NCBI RefSeq assembly: GCF_000949455.1
Contig: NZ_JXXK01000006.1
Span: forward strand, 62,001-126,000
From: Ruthenibacterium lactatiformans
GTDB lineage: Bacteria; Bacillota; Clostridia; Oscillospirales; Ruminococcaceae
Length of the DNA: 64,000 nt
Reading direction: 5' to 3'
The position numbers and the translations under genes were made by a program. Below are positions 1 to 7,772 of the stretch, piece by piece. The first letter of the stretch is position 1, and every line of letters starts with the position of its first letter. The notes below the pieces were generated by a model. The model did no database searches, had not been told where the DNA came from, and worked only from the letters and a program-made list of their open reading frames with translations.

Positions 1-1149
1 CCCAGCCTGGATATTCTCGCGCCGGTGGGCATCAGTTATTTCACCTTTGCCGCGCTGGGCTATGTCATCGACGTGTACCGCGGCCGGCAGCGTGCGGAGA
101 AGAACTTTTTCTTTTATGCGCTCTTTGTCAGCTTTTTCCCCTGTATCGTCACAGGCCCCATCGAGCGCGCGGAGCATATAATCCCCCAATTCAAAACGCC
201 GCAGACCTTCGATTACGCCCGCGTTTCAGGCGGGCTGTTCCGCATTCTGTGGGGCTTTTTCAAAAAATTCGTCATTGCCAACACGCTGGGAACAGCGGTG
301 GATGCGGTGTACGGCAACCCGGGTTACGGCGCATACACCGGCCCCATCCTGCTGCTGGCCAGCTTGCTGTATACTTATCAGCTTTACTGTGATTTTTCCG
401 CCGGATGTGACGTGGCGCTTGGCGCGGGGGCCGTGTTTGGGTTTGAATTGACGGAAAACTTCCGCCAGCCGCTGCGCGCCCGCTCCTTTACCGAACTGTG
501 GCGGCGCTGGCACATCAGCCTGACAAGCTGGTTCCGTGATTACCTGTACATTCCTTTGGGCGGCAACCGCCGTGGCAAGGCGCGGCAGTACATAAACCAG
601 CTTGTTGTTTTCCTTGTAAGCGGTCTGTGGCACGGCGCCTCCCTGTCTATGATGGTGTGGGGCCTTCTCAACGGCGTTTACCTGTGCGTAGGCAAGGCCA
701 CGCAGGACGCGCGGCGTAAATTGACGCGGCATAATCCGCTGTATCATTTCACGCCTGTGCGGCGCATTTTCCAGACCGCTGTTACCTATCTGCTGTTCAC
801 AAGCTGTATCATCTTCTTCCGTTCGTCGGAGGTGTTTGAAGGCAGTAAGGGCATTGCGGACGCGCTGTATATCTACGGCCATCTGTTTTCGGGCTGGGGC
901 AAGCTGTTCACCGCGCCGGACGCCATTGGCCGCGCGCTTGTTTCCATCGGGCTTTCGGTGCAGACGGCGCTGGTACTGGCTGTGAGCATCCTTGTGGTGG
1001 AAACGCTGGAATCTGTGCAGGAGCCGGTGAACCGCACCATCCGCAAGGTACCCATCTTCCTGCGGTGGCCGCTGTATTACGCGCTGGTGCTGGGCATGCT
1101 GTTCTTCGGCTCATTTGCCAACTCGGGCTCTATTTACGGAAGGTTTTAA
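1..1149 (+). CDS. MBOAT-family membrane O-acyltransferase (AlgI/DltB-like), 5' end outside window
   Basis: Multi-spanning membrane O-acyltransferase that would move acyl (often acetyl) groups across the membrane onto a cell-surface or secreted polymer. The frame is open to base 1, and the residues before the first in-frame GTG (base 25) continue the family motif (...LAPVGISYFTF), so the gene starts upstream. Family hallmarks are the ELWRRWHISLTSWFRDY segment, the LGGNRRG loop and the conserved histidine in SGLWHGAS. Hydrophobic helices run throughout. The next gene, 12 bp downstream, encodes an SGNH-like protein, the usual partner of AlgI-type proteins. The acylated polymer cannot be told from sequence. 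Confidence 0.9.
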   Translation, partial: PSLDILAPVGISYFTFAALGYVIDVYRGRQRAEKNFFFYALFVSFFPCIVTGPIERAEHIIPQFKTPQTFDYARVSGGLFRILWGFFKKFVIANTLGTAVDAVYGNPGYGAYTGPILLLASLLYTYQLYCDFSAGCDVALGAGAVFGFELTENFRQPLRARSFTELWRRWHISLTSWFRDYLYIPLGGNRRGKARQYINQLVVFLVSGLWHGASLSMMVWGLLNGVYLCVGKATQDARRKLTRHNPLYHFTPVRRIFQTAVTYLLFTSCIIFFRSSEVFEGSKGIADALYIYGHLFSGWGKLFTAPDAIGRALVSIGLSVQTALVLAVSILVVETLESVQEPVNRTIRKVPIFLRWPLYYALVLGMLFFGSFANSGSIYGRF

Positions 1150-1161
1150 GGAGGACGGCAG

Positions 1162-2376
1162 ATGAAAAAACGATTGCGCTTTTTGGGCAGCCGTTTGCTT
1201 TCCGCGCTGCGCCTGGCGTTGGGGGCACTGCTGTTTACACCTGTGTTTGCGTTGCTGGTCGCAGTCAATTACGGCGTGGATTGTCAGGGCTACTTCTTGG
1301 GCGATACCTATCTTCGGGAGATCGCCACGATGCTGTTTGAAAGAAAAAACGTTGTCGGGTTCAACCAGCTCAATGGACGTGAGCTCGAAGTGCTTGAAGT
1401 CATTGTCGCCAACATGAACGAAGAGACCACCCCTGAGACCATCGCCCTCGGTTCCAGCCGCATTTTGCAGTTGACGCGTGAAATGGTCGGCACCAGCTTT
1501 TACAACAGCGGTACCTCCGGCGGGGATTTCAACGATGTGCTGAGCGTATTTTCTTTGTATGACAAGGCGGGCAAGCTGCCGAAAAACGTCATCATCGGGC
1601 TGGACCCGTGGCTGTTCAATACAGATGTGGACGCCAACGGCTCCAACGATCCATCGCTGTATGCTGAATTTTTGACGGAAAAGCTGGACGTTCCCACAGA
1701 GTATGAAAAAAAGGACCTTTCCAAGACATGGAAAAATCTGTTTGATCTGACCTATTTTCAGGGCAACATCGAGTATATGCTGAAGGGCTCCAACAAGAGC
1801 GGCGCTACCCAGACCGTGGACGACAGCGCCCTGTATCAGCAGGATACCGAGGTAAAATGTTCCGACGGCAGTCTGGTGTACGACCGGGAATTCCGCGGCT
1901 GGAAACAGGACGCCGTGGACCATGCCGCGCTGGAGGTCGCCAATAACGGCATGTTCCGTCTGGATTATTACACAGAACCGGACGCTCAGCGGCTGGCCAT
2001 CTTTGAAAAATGGCTCCAGTATATGCAGGAGAAGGGCATCAACGTCATCATCCTCCTCTCGCCCTACCACCCCATTATCTACGACCGCGCCCTATCGGAC
2101 ACCGAGCGTTACGGCGGCCTGTTCGGCACCGAGAAAGCCGCGCGCGCGCTTGGAAAAAAATACAATATCCCCGTGTACGGCAGCTATAATCCTTATGCCA
2201 TTCCCGCCACATCAGCCGATTTTTACGACGGCCTGCACCCTCACGGCGACTGCCTGGCCCGCTTCTTTCCCGGCATTCCCCAGGCTCTGGCCGACCGTGA
2301 CGCGGGCGTGGATGTAAGCCTGGACTACACTGCCGCCGCCCCGGATGCAGACGACGAAGCCGCAGACGCGGCATAA
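1162..2376 (+). CDS. SGNH-like membrane-anchored partner of the MBOAT acyltransferase
   Basis: A 404-residue protein with one N-terminal membrane helix (about residues 8-35) and an extracytoplasmic domain. It has SGNH/GDSL-like marks: a GSSR serine block after a hydrophobic strand (IALGSSRIL), an asparagine-containing block, and a C-terminal DGLHPHGD block that would supply the catalytic Asp/His. Proteins of this kind (AlgJ/AlgX- or DltD-like) take the acyl group from the MBOAT partner and place it on the polymer. It lies 12 bp after the MBOAT gene with a GGAGG ribosome site. The C-terminal tail is Ala/Asp-rich. The family is clear but the polymer target is not. Confidence 0.75.
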   Translation: MKKRLRFLGSRLLSALRLALGALLFTPVFALLVAVNYGVDCQGYFLGDTYLREIATMLFERKNVVGFNQLNGRELEVLEVIVANMNEETTPETIALGSSRILQLTREMVGTSFYNSGTSGGDFNDVLSVFSLYDKAGKLPKNVIIGLDPWLFNTDVDANGSNDPSLYAEFLTEKLDVPTEYEKKDLSKTWKNLFDLTYFQGNIEYMLKGSNKSGATQTVDDSALYQQDTEVKCSDGSLVYDREFRGWKQDAVDHAALEVANNGMFRLDYYTEPDAQRLAIFEKWLQYMQEKGINVIILLSPYHPIIYDRALSDTERYGGLFGTEKAARALGKKYNIPVYGSYNPYAIPATSADFYDGLHPHGDCLARFFPGIPQALADRDAGVDVSLDYTAAAPDADDEAADAA

Positions 2377-2507
2377 AAAACAGCAGCGCAGCTGCTGTTT
2401 TTACGCGCACCCGGGCACTTTGTGCCCGGGTGCTTGAGATTTTAATGCCGTGGGCCGGGCACGACCCACGGCCATCCGGATACGTTTTTATTGCGGAGCA
2501 ATAAAAA
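2376..2507. repeat. Composite three-hairpin intergenic element, copy A (first hairpin ends the MBOAT operon)
   Basis: Three consecutive inverted repeats follow the SGNH-like gene. The first, 2376-2402, is an A-tract/CAGCAGC stem with a T-tract and works as an intrinsic terminator. Then come a GC-rich stem at 2407-2433 and another at 2447-2472, the latter ending in GGCCAT. An AT hairpin at 2485-2507 follows (TTTTTATTGC / GCAATAAAAA). A similar arrangement occurs at about 36451-36542, with the same GGCCAT then TTTTTAT...AGCAATAAAAAA order, so it may be a dispersed repeat family. Confidence 0.5.
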
Positions 2508-2517
2508 ATCCGACACA

Positions 2518-2558
2518 AACGCCCCGGCGCCGCTGTTTATAGCGGCGCCGGGGCGTTT
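2518..2558 (-). terminator. Intrinsic terminator of the murD-cysS operon
   Basis: Long GC-rich inverted repeat AAACGCCCCGGCGCCGCT / AGCGGCGCCGGGGCGTTT with a 6-base loop, 30 bp past the cysS stop codon on the minus strand. The stem is close to 17 bp. The A/T flanks let it also stop rightward transcripts. Confidence 0.7.
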
Positions 2559-2587
2559 GATATGTCATGTGTTTTGGATAGAGCGGC

Positions 2588-3985
2588 TTATTTTGCGCGG
2601 CTCACTTTCGGGCCTTTGGGAGTATCCTCCACCACATAGCCCTTCTCCGTCAGCTCCGCGCGGATGGCGTCGGCGCGGGCCCAGTCCTTTGCCTTTTTCG
2701 CGGCCGCGCGCTCGTCCACAAGCGCCAGGATATCCGCAGGGATCTCGTCCTTCTTGCGGTTATATAGGATGCCCAGCACGCCCGTCAGCGCGTCAAAAGC
2801 ACCCGCCGCGGCCTCCAGCGCAGCTCTGCTGCTCTGCGGCGCAAGCGTGTTGATCTCACGCACAAAGTCAAACAGCGCGGCCAGCGCATCGGGCGTGTTC
2901 AGGTCGTCGTCCATGGCGGCACAGAATTTTCCACGGGCAGCCGCGGCCTTTTCCACCAGCGTCTCATCGTCGCCGTGAGCATTTTCAATGGCAAAGTCCA
3001 GGTTGTTCCGGCAGGTGTACAGGCGCTCCAGGCTGGCCTTGCATGCGCCGATCAGCTCAGCGGTGTAGTTCAGCGGGCCGCGGTACTGCCCTGTCAGCAG
3101 AAAGTAACGGATGGGCTCGTAGCCGTATACTTCGCTCAGCTCGCGCACGGTAAAGAAATTGTTGGCGCTTTTGCTCATCTTATGGTTGTCGATGTTCAAA
3201 AAACCGTTGTGCATCCAGTACCGCGCAAAGGTGCAGCCGTTGGCACATTCGCTCTGGGCGATCTCGTTTTCGTGGTGAGGGAAGATCAGATCCTCGCCGC
3301 CTGCGTGGATATCGATGGTCTTGCCCAGATGCCTGCGCGCCATGGCGCTGCACTCAATGTGCCAGCCCGGACGTCCCTTGCCGTAGGGGCTGTCCCAGTA
3401 CGGTTCGCCAGGCTTCGCGGCCTTCCACACGGCAAAATCCGCGGGGTCCTCTTTCAAATCGCCGTCCATCTGGCTGCGAAGCGTGCGGTTGCCGCTTTCA
3501 AGGTCCTCCAGCACCAGATGGGAAAGCTTGCCGTATTCCTTGAATTTCTTAGCGCGGAAATACACGTCGCCGTTTTTGGCCACATAGCCGTAGCCTTTTT
3601 CAATGATGTCCGCCACGATGGACAATATCTCGTCGATGTGCTCCGTGGCGCGGGGGCGCACCGTGGGCGGCAGTGCGTTCAGACCGTCGCAATCCTTTAA
3701 AAACTCCGCCTCATAACGGCCCGCGTACTCCTGCATGGAAACGCCCGCCTCATTGGCCTTGGCGATGATCTTATCGTCGATGTCCGTAATGTTGGAAACA
3801 AACAGCACCCTGTTTCCCTGATACTCCAGATAGCGGCGCAGCGTATCGAACACCACCACCGGGCGCGCATTGCCGATATGCACATAGTTGTACACCGTGG
3901 GGCCGCATACATAAATGCGGTATTCCCCCGGCACCAGCGGCGTGAGCTCTTCCTTTTTACGCGTCATCGTGTTGAATATTTTCAT
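2588..3985 (-). CDS. cysS: Cysteinyl-tRNA synthetase
   Basis: Charges tRNA-Cys with cysteine in the cytoplasm. At 465 residues it has the usual length. The N terminus begins MKIFNTMTRKKEEL and carries the zinc/HIGH region (CGPTVYNYVHIGNARP). The catalytic domain has the zinc-site context GWHIECSAM and HAGGEDLIFPHHENE. The ATP-binding KMSKS loop is present as KMSKSANNF. A GGAGGAAC ribosome site precedes the ATG. It is the last gene of a minus-strand run of murD, GNAT, PLP lyase and cysS, 30 bp after the lyase, with a strong terminator behind it. Nothing unusual is seen. Confidence 0.97.
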   Translation of the reverse strand: MKIFNTMTRKKEELTPLVPGEYRIYVCGPTVYNYVHIGNARPVVVFDTLRRYLEYQGNRVLFVSNITDIDDKIIAKANEAGVSMQEYAGRYEAEFLKDCDGLNALPPTVRPRATEHIDEILSIVADIIEKGYGYVAKNGDVYFRAKKFKEYGKLSHLVLEDLESGNRTLRSQMDGDLKEDPADFAVWKAAKPGEPYWDSPYGKGRPGWHIECSAMARRHLGKTIDIHAGGEDLIFPHHENEIAQSECANGCTFARYWMHNGFLNIDNHKMSKSANNFFTVRELSEVYGYEPIRYFLLTGQYRGPLNYTAELIGACKASLERLYTCRNNLDFAIENAHGDDETLVEKAAAARGKFCAAMDDDLNTPDALAALFDFVREINTLAPQSSRAALEAAAGAFDALTGVLGILYNRKKDEIPADILALVDERAAAKKAKDWARADAIRAELTEKGYVVEDTPKGPKVSRAK

Positions 3986-4015
3986 TTTATGTTCCTCCTC
4001 CGTTCGGGGTGGGTT

Positions 4016-5281
4016 TCATTCAGAGCGCCGCAGACGCAGCATGCGGTCCGCGCCCAGCAGCACGCCCGCGCGGGCGGCGGCAAAATTCAGGCCGCCCTGC
4101 ATATACACGGTATACGGCGCGCGCAGCGGGCCGTCGGCGGAAAGCTCGATGCTGCTGCCCATGGTAAATGCGCCCGCCGCCATGATGACGGGATCCTCGT
4201 AACCGGGCATGTCCCCCGGTTCGGGCGCTGCAAAGCTGTCCACAGGGCTGCCCGCCTGCACGCCGCCGCACAGCGCCACCATACCCTCCGGGCTGCCCGT
4301 CTCCACACTGGTGATAATGTCGTTCCGCTGCGCGCCGTAAGCCGGGGTGGCCGCATAACCAAGAAGCTCGAACAGACAGGCTGCATACACGCTGGTTTTC
4401 AGCGCCTCGCACACCACGCCGGGCGCATAGTACAGGCCCAGATACATGCCGCGCAGCATGTCCAGCGTGCAGCCGATCTCCCCGCCCACGCCGGGTGCGG
4501 AAAGGCGGTGGGCGCAAAGCTCCACCAGATCGGCCCGGCCCGCGATGTAGCCGCCCGTGGGCGCGATGCCGCCGCCCGGATTTTTGATGAGGCTTCCCGC
4601 CATCAGGTCCGCCCCGCGCTGGGTGGGCTCCTGTTTTTGAGTGAACTCTCCGTAGCAGTTGTCCACCATGACGATGATATCCGGCTGCACCGCCTTGGCT
4701 GCGCGGCTGACGGCTTCGATCTGCTCCAGCGAAAGCGCGGGCCGCGCGGCGTAACCGCGGCTGCGCTGAATGTAACACATCTTTGCCCCGCGGCACTTCC
4801 GGGCAATGCCTGCAAGGTCCGGCGTGCCGTCCGCCAGCAGATCCACCTCATCGTACTGCACGCCGAATTCCATCAGATTTCCGTAATGGGTGCCGTCGAT
4901 ACCGATCACGCCGGCCAGCGTGTCGTAGGGACGGCCCGTGACGGCGACCATGCGGTCTCCCGGGCGCAGCACACCGAACAGCGCCACACTGAGCGTATGC
5001 GTTCCGGACATAAAGTTGTGGCGGAACAGCGCCGCCTCACTGCCCGTCAGCACAGCGAACACTTCCTCCAGCTTTCCGCGCCCCGCGTCGTCCATGCCGT
5101 AGCCTGTGGTACCCACAAGATGGCTGCCGCCCACGCGGCAGTCCGTGAAAGCCTTCAGCATTTTCAGCTGGTTGTATTCCTTGATTTCTTCCAGCCGGGC
5201 AAACTGCTCCCGGCACAGCGCCAGCGCCCTTTCGTCTGCGTCCAGCAGCGGGCGCGACAGATCATAAAACTGCTCGATCAT
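4016..5281 (-). CDS. PLP-dependent methionine gamma-lyase-like protein (YnbB / 'aluminium resistance' family)
   Basis: A 421-residue fold-type I PLP enzyme of the Cys/Met-metabolism group, annotated in Firmicutes as aluminium resistance protein or methionine gamma-lyase family. Visible marks are VGTTGYGMDD near the N terminus, a cofactor-binding Asp in IIVMVDNCYGEF, the likely Schiff-base lysine in GSLIKNPGGG, and the family-specific PTGGYIAGR. The product is cytoplasmic. The true substrate is not settled for this family, and the aluminium label comes from an old plasmid phenotype. It sits directly before cysS, so a link to sulfur amino acids is plausible but inferred. Confidence 0.85.
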   Translation of the reverse strand: MIEQFYDLSRPLLDADERALALCREQFARLEEIKEYNQLKMLKAFTDCRVGGSHLVGTTGYGMDDAGRGKLEEVFAVLTGSEAALFRHNFMSGTHTLSVALFGVLRPGDRMVAVTGRPYDTLAGVIGIDGTHYGNLMEFGVQYDEVDLLADGTPDLAGIARKCRGAKMCYIQRSRGYAARPALSLEQIEAVSRAAKAVQPDIIVMVDNCYGEFTQKQEPTQRGADLMAGSLIKNPGGGIAPTGGYIAGRADLVELCAHRLSAPGVGGEIGCTLDMLRGMYLGLYYAPGVVCEALKTSVYAACLFELLGYAATPAYGAQRNDIITSVETGSPEGMVALCGGVQAGSPVDSFAAPEPGDMPGYEDPVIMAAGAFTMGSSIELSADGPLRAPYTVYMQGGLNFAAARAGVLLGADRMLRLRRSE

Positions 5282-5350
5282 TCCCTGTCCTCTTTCATCG
5301 TAGTGTCGGCGGCACGCCGCCCTGTTTTTCCTCCCGGCTGCGCAGGCCCT

Positions 5351-6112
5351 TTATTTTTCCTCCGGCAGCCCGTCCAGCGCATAGCGCTGCACGGTATCCT
5401 CCGCCGCAAAGCCAAGACGGTGGTAAAAATTCAGCCGTTCTTTTTTGCAGGAGAGTGCCACACGCCGCCCCCGGGCTGCCAGATCCGCTGCAAGCAGGCC
5501 CGTCAGCCAGCCGCCGATGCCCTGCCCGCGCAGCGCTTCCAAGGTTTCAACGGCGGCCAGATATGCGGTATCCGGCGAAAGGGCGTAAGCGCCCGCCGTA
5601 GAAACGAGCGCGCCCTCCCGCCGCACGGCCCACACCTCGGCCGCGCCCCGGGCCAGCTTTGTGCAGAGCTCGGAATAAAAATTGTCCCACGCGCCGGGGT
5701 CGTCCTCGCCGCGCATCATAAAATCCGTCACCTCGGCGGGCGCGGGCGCGCGGTCCAGCGTCAGGCGGACAGCGTCCGGGCACGGCGGAGCGGCGGCTTT
5801 CGCCAGCACCAGATTGTGCAGCGCGTACAGAGGACTGTACCCCGCCGGGGCCGCGCCGCCGGCATTCACATACCGTACGCCCTGCATACGCAGGAACGCG
5901 CCCGTCTCCTCCGCGTCGTATGTACCGCACAGCACGGCGCTGCGGCCCTTGAGCTGTACGGCGGCGGAACCATCCGCCACATAAAAGCGCATCAGCGCGC
6001 CGCTGCGGCCGAATACGGCCAGATGCACGGGCAGGATATCCCCGAAATAGGGCCTGCCCCGCACCGCGGCAAGAAACTGCGGACGATTGCTCTCATTCAG
6101 TTCCGCGATCAC
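5351..6112 (-). CDS. GNAT-family N-acetyltransferase with N-terminal extension
   Basis: A 253-residue protein whose C-terminal half is a GNAT fold. The acetyl-CoA loop is seen as LRGQGIGGWLTG (about residues 190-201), and the closing motif is NFYHRLGF. The N-terminal half (about 110 residues) resembles the extra domain of two-domain GNAT proteins and has no motif I can name. The start codon overlaps the murD stop by 4 bp (ATGA), so the two are translationally coupled. The acceptor substrate is unknown. Confidence 0.75.
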   Translation of the reverse strand: MIAELNESNRPQFLAAVRGRPYFGDILPVHLAVFGRSGALMRFYVADGSAAVQLKGRSAVLCGTYDAEETGAFLRMQGVRYVNAGGAAPAGYSPLYALHNLVLAKAAAPPCPDAVRLTLDRAPAPAEVTDFMMRGEDDPGAWDNFYSELCTKLARGAAEVWAVRREGALVSTAGAYALSPDTAYLAAVETLEALRGQGIGGWLTGLLAADLAARGRRVALSCKKERLNFYHRLGFAAEDTVQRYALDGLPEEK

Positions 6113-7503
6113 AGCGCGTTCACCAGCTCTTTGTAATAGCGCCCTCGCGCCTCAAAATTGGGATAGCTGTCAAAGCTGGCACAGGCGGGCGAAAGAGACA
6201 CGATATCGCCCGGCTGCGCCGCCGCTCTGGCCATCTCCACGGCCTGAGGCATGTCCGCCGCCCGCAAAATCACAAGCCCGCTTTCGGCAAAGCCGGGGTC
6301 CGCCTTCACCGCATCTTCGATTTTCTGCGCGGTGGCTCCCGTAAGGATGAGTGTTTTCACATGAGCGATCAGCTCCGGCGCCAGCGGCGCAAAGCTGATG
6401 CCTTTGTCCGAGCCGCCTGCAATAATGATGAGCTTCTGGTCAAACGCCCGCAGCCCTGCGATGACGCGCGTGGGGCTGGTGGCGATGGAATCGTTGAACC
6501 ACTGCACGCCGTTCAGCGTGCGCACCGGCTCGATGCGGTGCTCCACGCCTGCAAAGCTTTTGGCGACGGCGGCCATGGTGGAGACCTCCGCCATACCCCA
6601 CACGGCTGTAAACGCCGCCAGCAGGTTTTCCAGGTTATGCTCGCCCCGCAGGGCCACGTCCTCGCGGCGCACGATGGGCGTTACGCGTCCGTTTTCCGCC
6701 ATGCACAGCATGCCGTCCGCCCGCAGGAAACCACCGTTTTCCACCACGCTCTTACGCGTGAACCAGCGGCAGCTCCCCTTTACATCCGCGGCCATGGCGC
6801 GGGTGACCTCGTTTTCATAGCCCAGCACGGCTTTTCCGCCCGGCTTCTGGTACAGGAGGATATTGCGCTTGGCGTCGATGTATTCCTGCATATCCTTGTG
6901 ATGGTCCAGATGGTTGGGCGTGACGTTCGTCACCACCGCCACCTCCGGGGACTGGCGCATGCTGATAAGCTGGAAGCTGGAAAGCTCCACCACGGCTACA
7001 TCCGTGGCCGCGATGGCGTCCACCACAGGCAGCAACGCGCGGCCCAGGTTGCCGCCCAGATGCACGGTGTACCCCGCCGCCTCCAATATTTTTGCAATGA
7101 GCGTCGTGGTGGTGGTCTTGCCGTCGGAGCCCGTCACGGCCACGATCTTGCAGGGACAAAGCCGGAAGAACAGCTCCATCTCGCTGGTCACCTCGGCGCC
7201 CGCCTCCCGGGCGGCCACCAGCTCCGGCGTATAGTATTCAAAGCCCGGCGTGCGCATGATCATCTCCTGTCCCGCCAGCCCGTCGAGGTAATGCTCTCCC
7301 AGCGAAAACCGGATGTCCAGCTTGCGCAGCGCCTGGGCATACGGGCCAAAGGCGTCGATGTCCGGCTTTTTGTCGCACAGCGTGATCTGCGCGCCGCACC
7401 GTGCGAACAGCTCAATGCACTGCTGGTTCGTGACGCCCGTGCCGATGAACGCAACGCGCCTGCCGCGCAGCGAACGGTAAAAATCCTCGATTTGTTTCTC
7501 CAT
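6109..7503 (-). CDS. murD: UDP-N-acetylmuramoyl-L-alanine--D-glutamate ligase
   Basis: Cytoplasmic Mur ligase that adds D-glutamate to UDP-MurNAc-L-Ala in peptidoglycan precursor synthesis. At 464 residues it has family length. It has an N-terminal Rossmann-like domain (VAFIGTGVTNQQC), the Mur ATP-binding P-loop GSDGKTTTTTL, the central NVTPNHLDHH motif, and the C-terminal ligase signature VQWFNDSIATSP with GGSDKG. ATG at 7503 follows a GGTGG ribosome site. It is the first gene of the murD-GNAT-lyase-cysS run and diverges from the glutamine synthetase gene. Confidence 0.95.
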   Translation of the reverse strand: MEKQIEDFYRSLRGRRVAFIGTGVTNQQCIELFARCGAQITLCDKKPDIDAFGPYAQALRKLDIRFSLGEHYLDGLAGQEMIMRTPGFEYYTPELVAAREAGAEVTSEMELFFRLCPCKIVAVTGSDGKTTTTTLIAKILEAAGYTVHLGGNLGRALLPVVDAIAATDVAVVELSSFQLISMRQSPEVAVVTNVTPNHLDHHKDMQEYIDAKRNILLYQKPGGKAVLGYENEVTRAMAADVKGSCRWFTRKSVVENGGFLRADGMLCMAENGRVTPIVRREDVALRGEHNLENLLAAFTAVWGMAEVSTMAAVAKSFAGVEHRIEPVRTLNGVQWFNDSIATSPTRVIAGLRAFDQKLIIIAGGSDKGISFAPLAPELIAHVKTLILTGATAQKIEDAVKADPGFAESGLVILRAADMPQAVEMARAAAQPGDIVSLSPACASFDSYPNFEARGRYYKELVNAL

Positions 7504-7532
7504 TGTCCCACCTCATTCGCATAAGTATAGAT

Positions 7533-7560
7533 AGTATAGCATATTTATGGTAAGTTTAAA
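7533..7560 (-). promoter_or_regulatory. Probable sigma-A promoter of the murD operon
   Basis: On the minus strand, TTTAAA (7560-7555) and TATACT (7538-7533) are separated by 16 bp, about 30 bp before the murD start. A second TATACT lies a few bases downstream. Read by eye only. Confidence 0.4.
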
Positions 7561-7662
7561 AGGTTCGCGGGGATTTTGGAGGATTTTCCGCCGTGTTTCC
7601 GCAGGCTCTGCGCACACGCTGCTTTTTCCGCTCTTTTTCACACCGCCGGGCAACATTTTGTC

Positions 7663-7692
7663 TTGTGCGTCCCCCGCCCCGCATGGTAAAAT
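7663..7692 (+). promoter_or_regulatory. Possible promoter of the glutamine synthetase gene
   Basis: TTGTGC and TAAAAT are separated by 18 bp, about 80 bp upstream of the chosen TTG start. No nitrogen-regulator operator was recognised. Confidence 0.35.
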
Positions 7693-7772
7693 ATAGGGCG
7701 TACAGAAAAAACAGGACACGCCCGCGCCGGGAATCGTTTTCCCTGCCGGGCCTCATAGGGGAGGAACCGTTT

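Noticed and set aside
226..882. Long antisense open frame under the MBOAT gene
   Set aside because: Shadow of a high-GC gene; composition Arg/His/Gln-rich, no family pattern, no ribosome site.
3878..6136. 752-codon plus-strand frame across the cysS-lyase-GNAT genes
   Set aside because: Antisense of three well-supported genes; a typical long shadow in GC-rich DNA.
7593..7772. N-terminal extension of glutamine synthetase
   Set aside because: The extra 60 residues do not match the family, and a strong ribosome site sits before TTG 7773.
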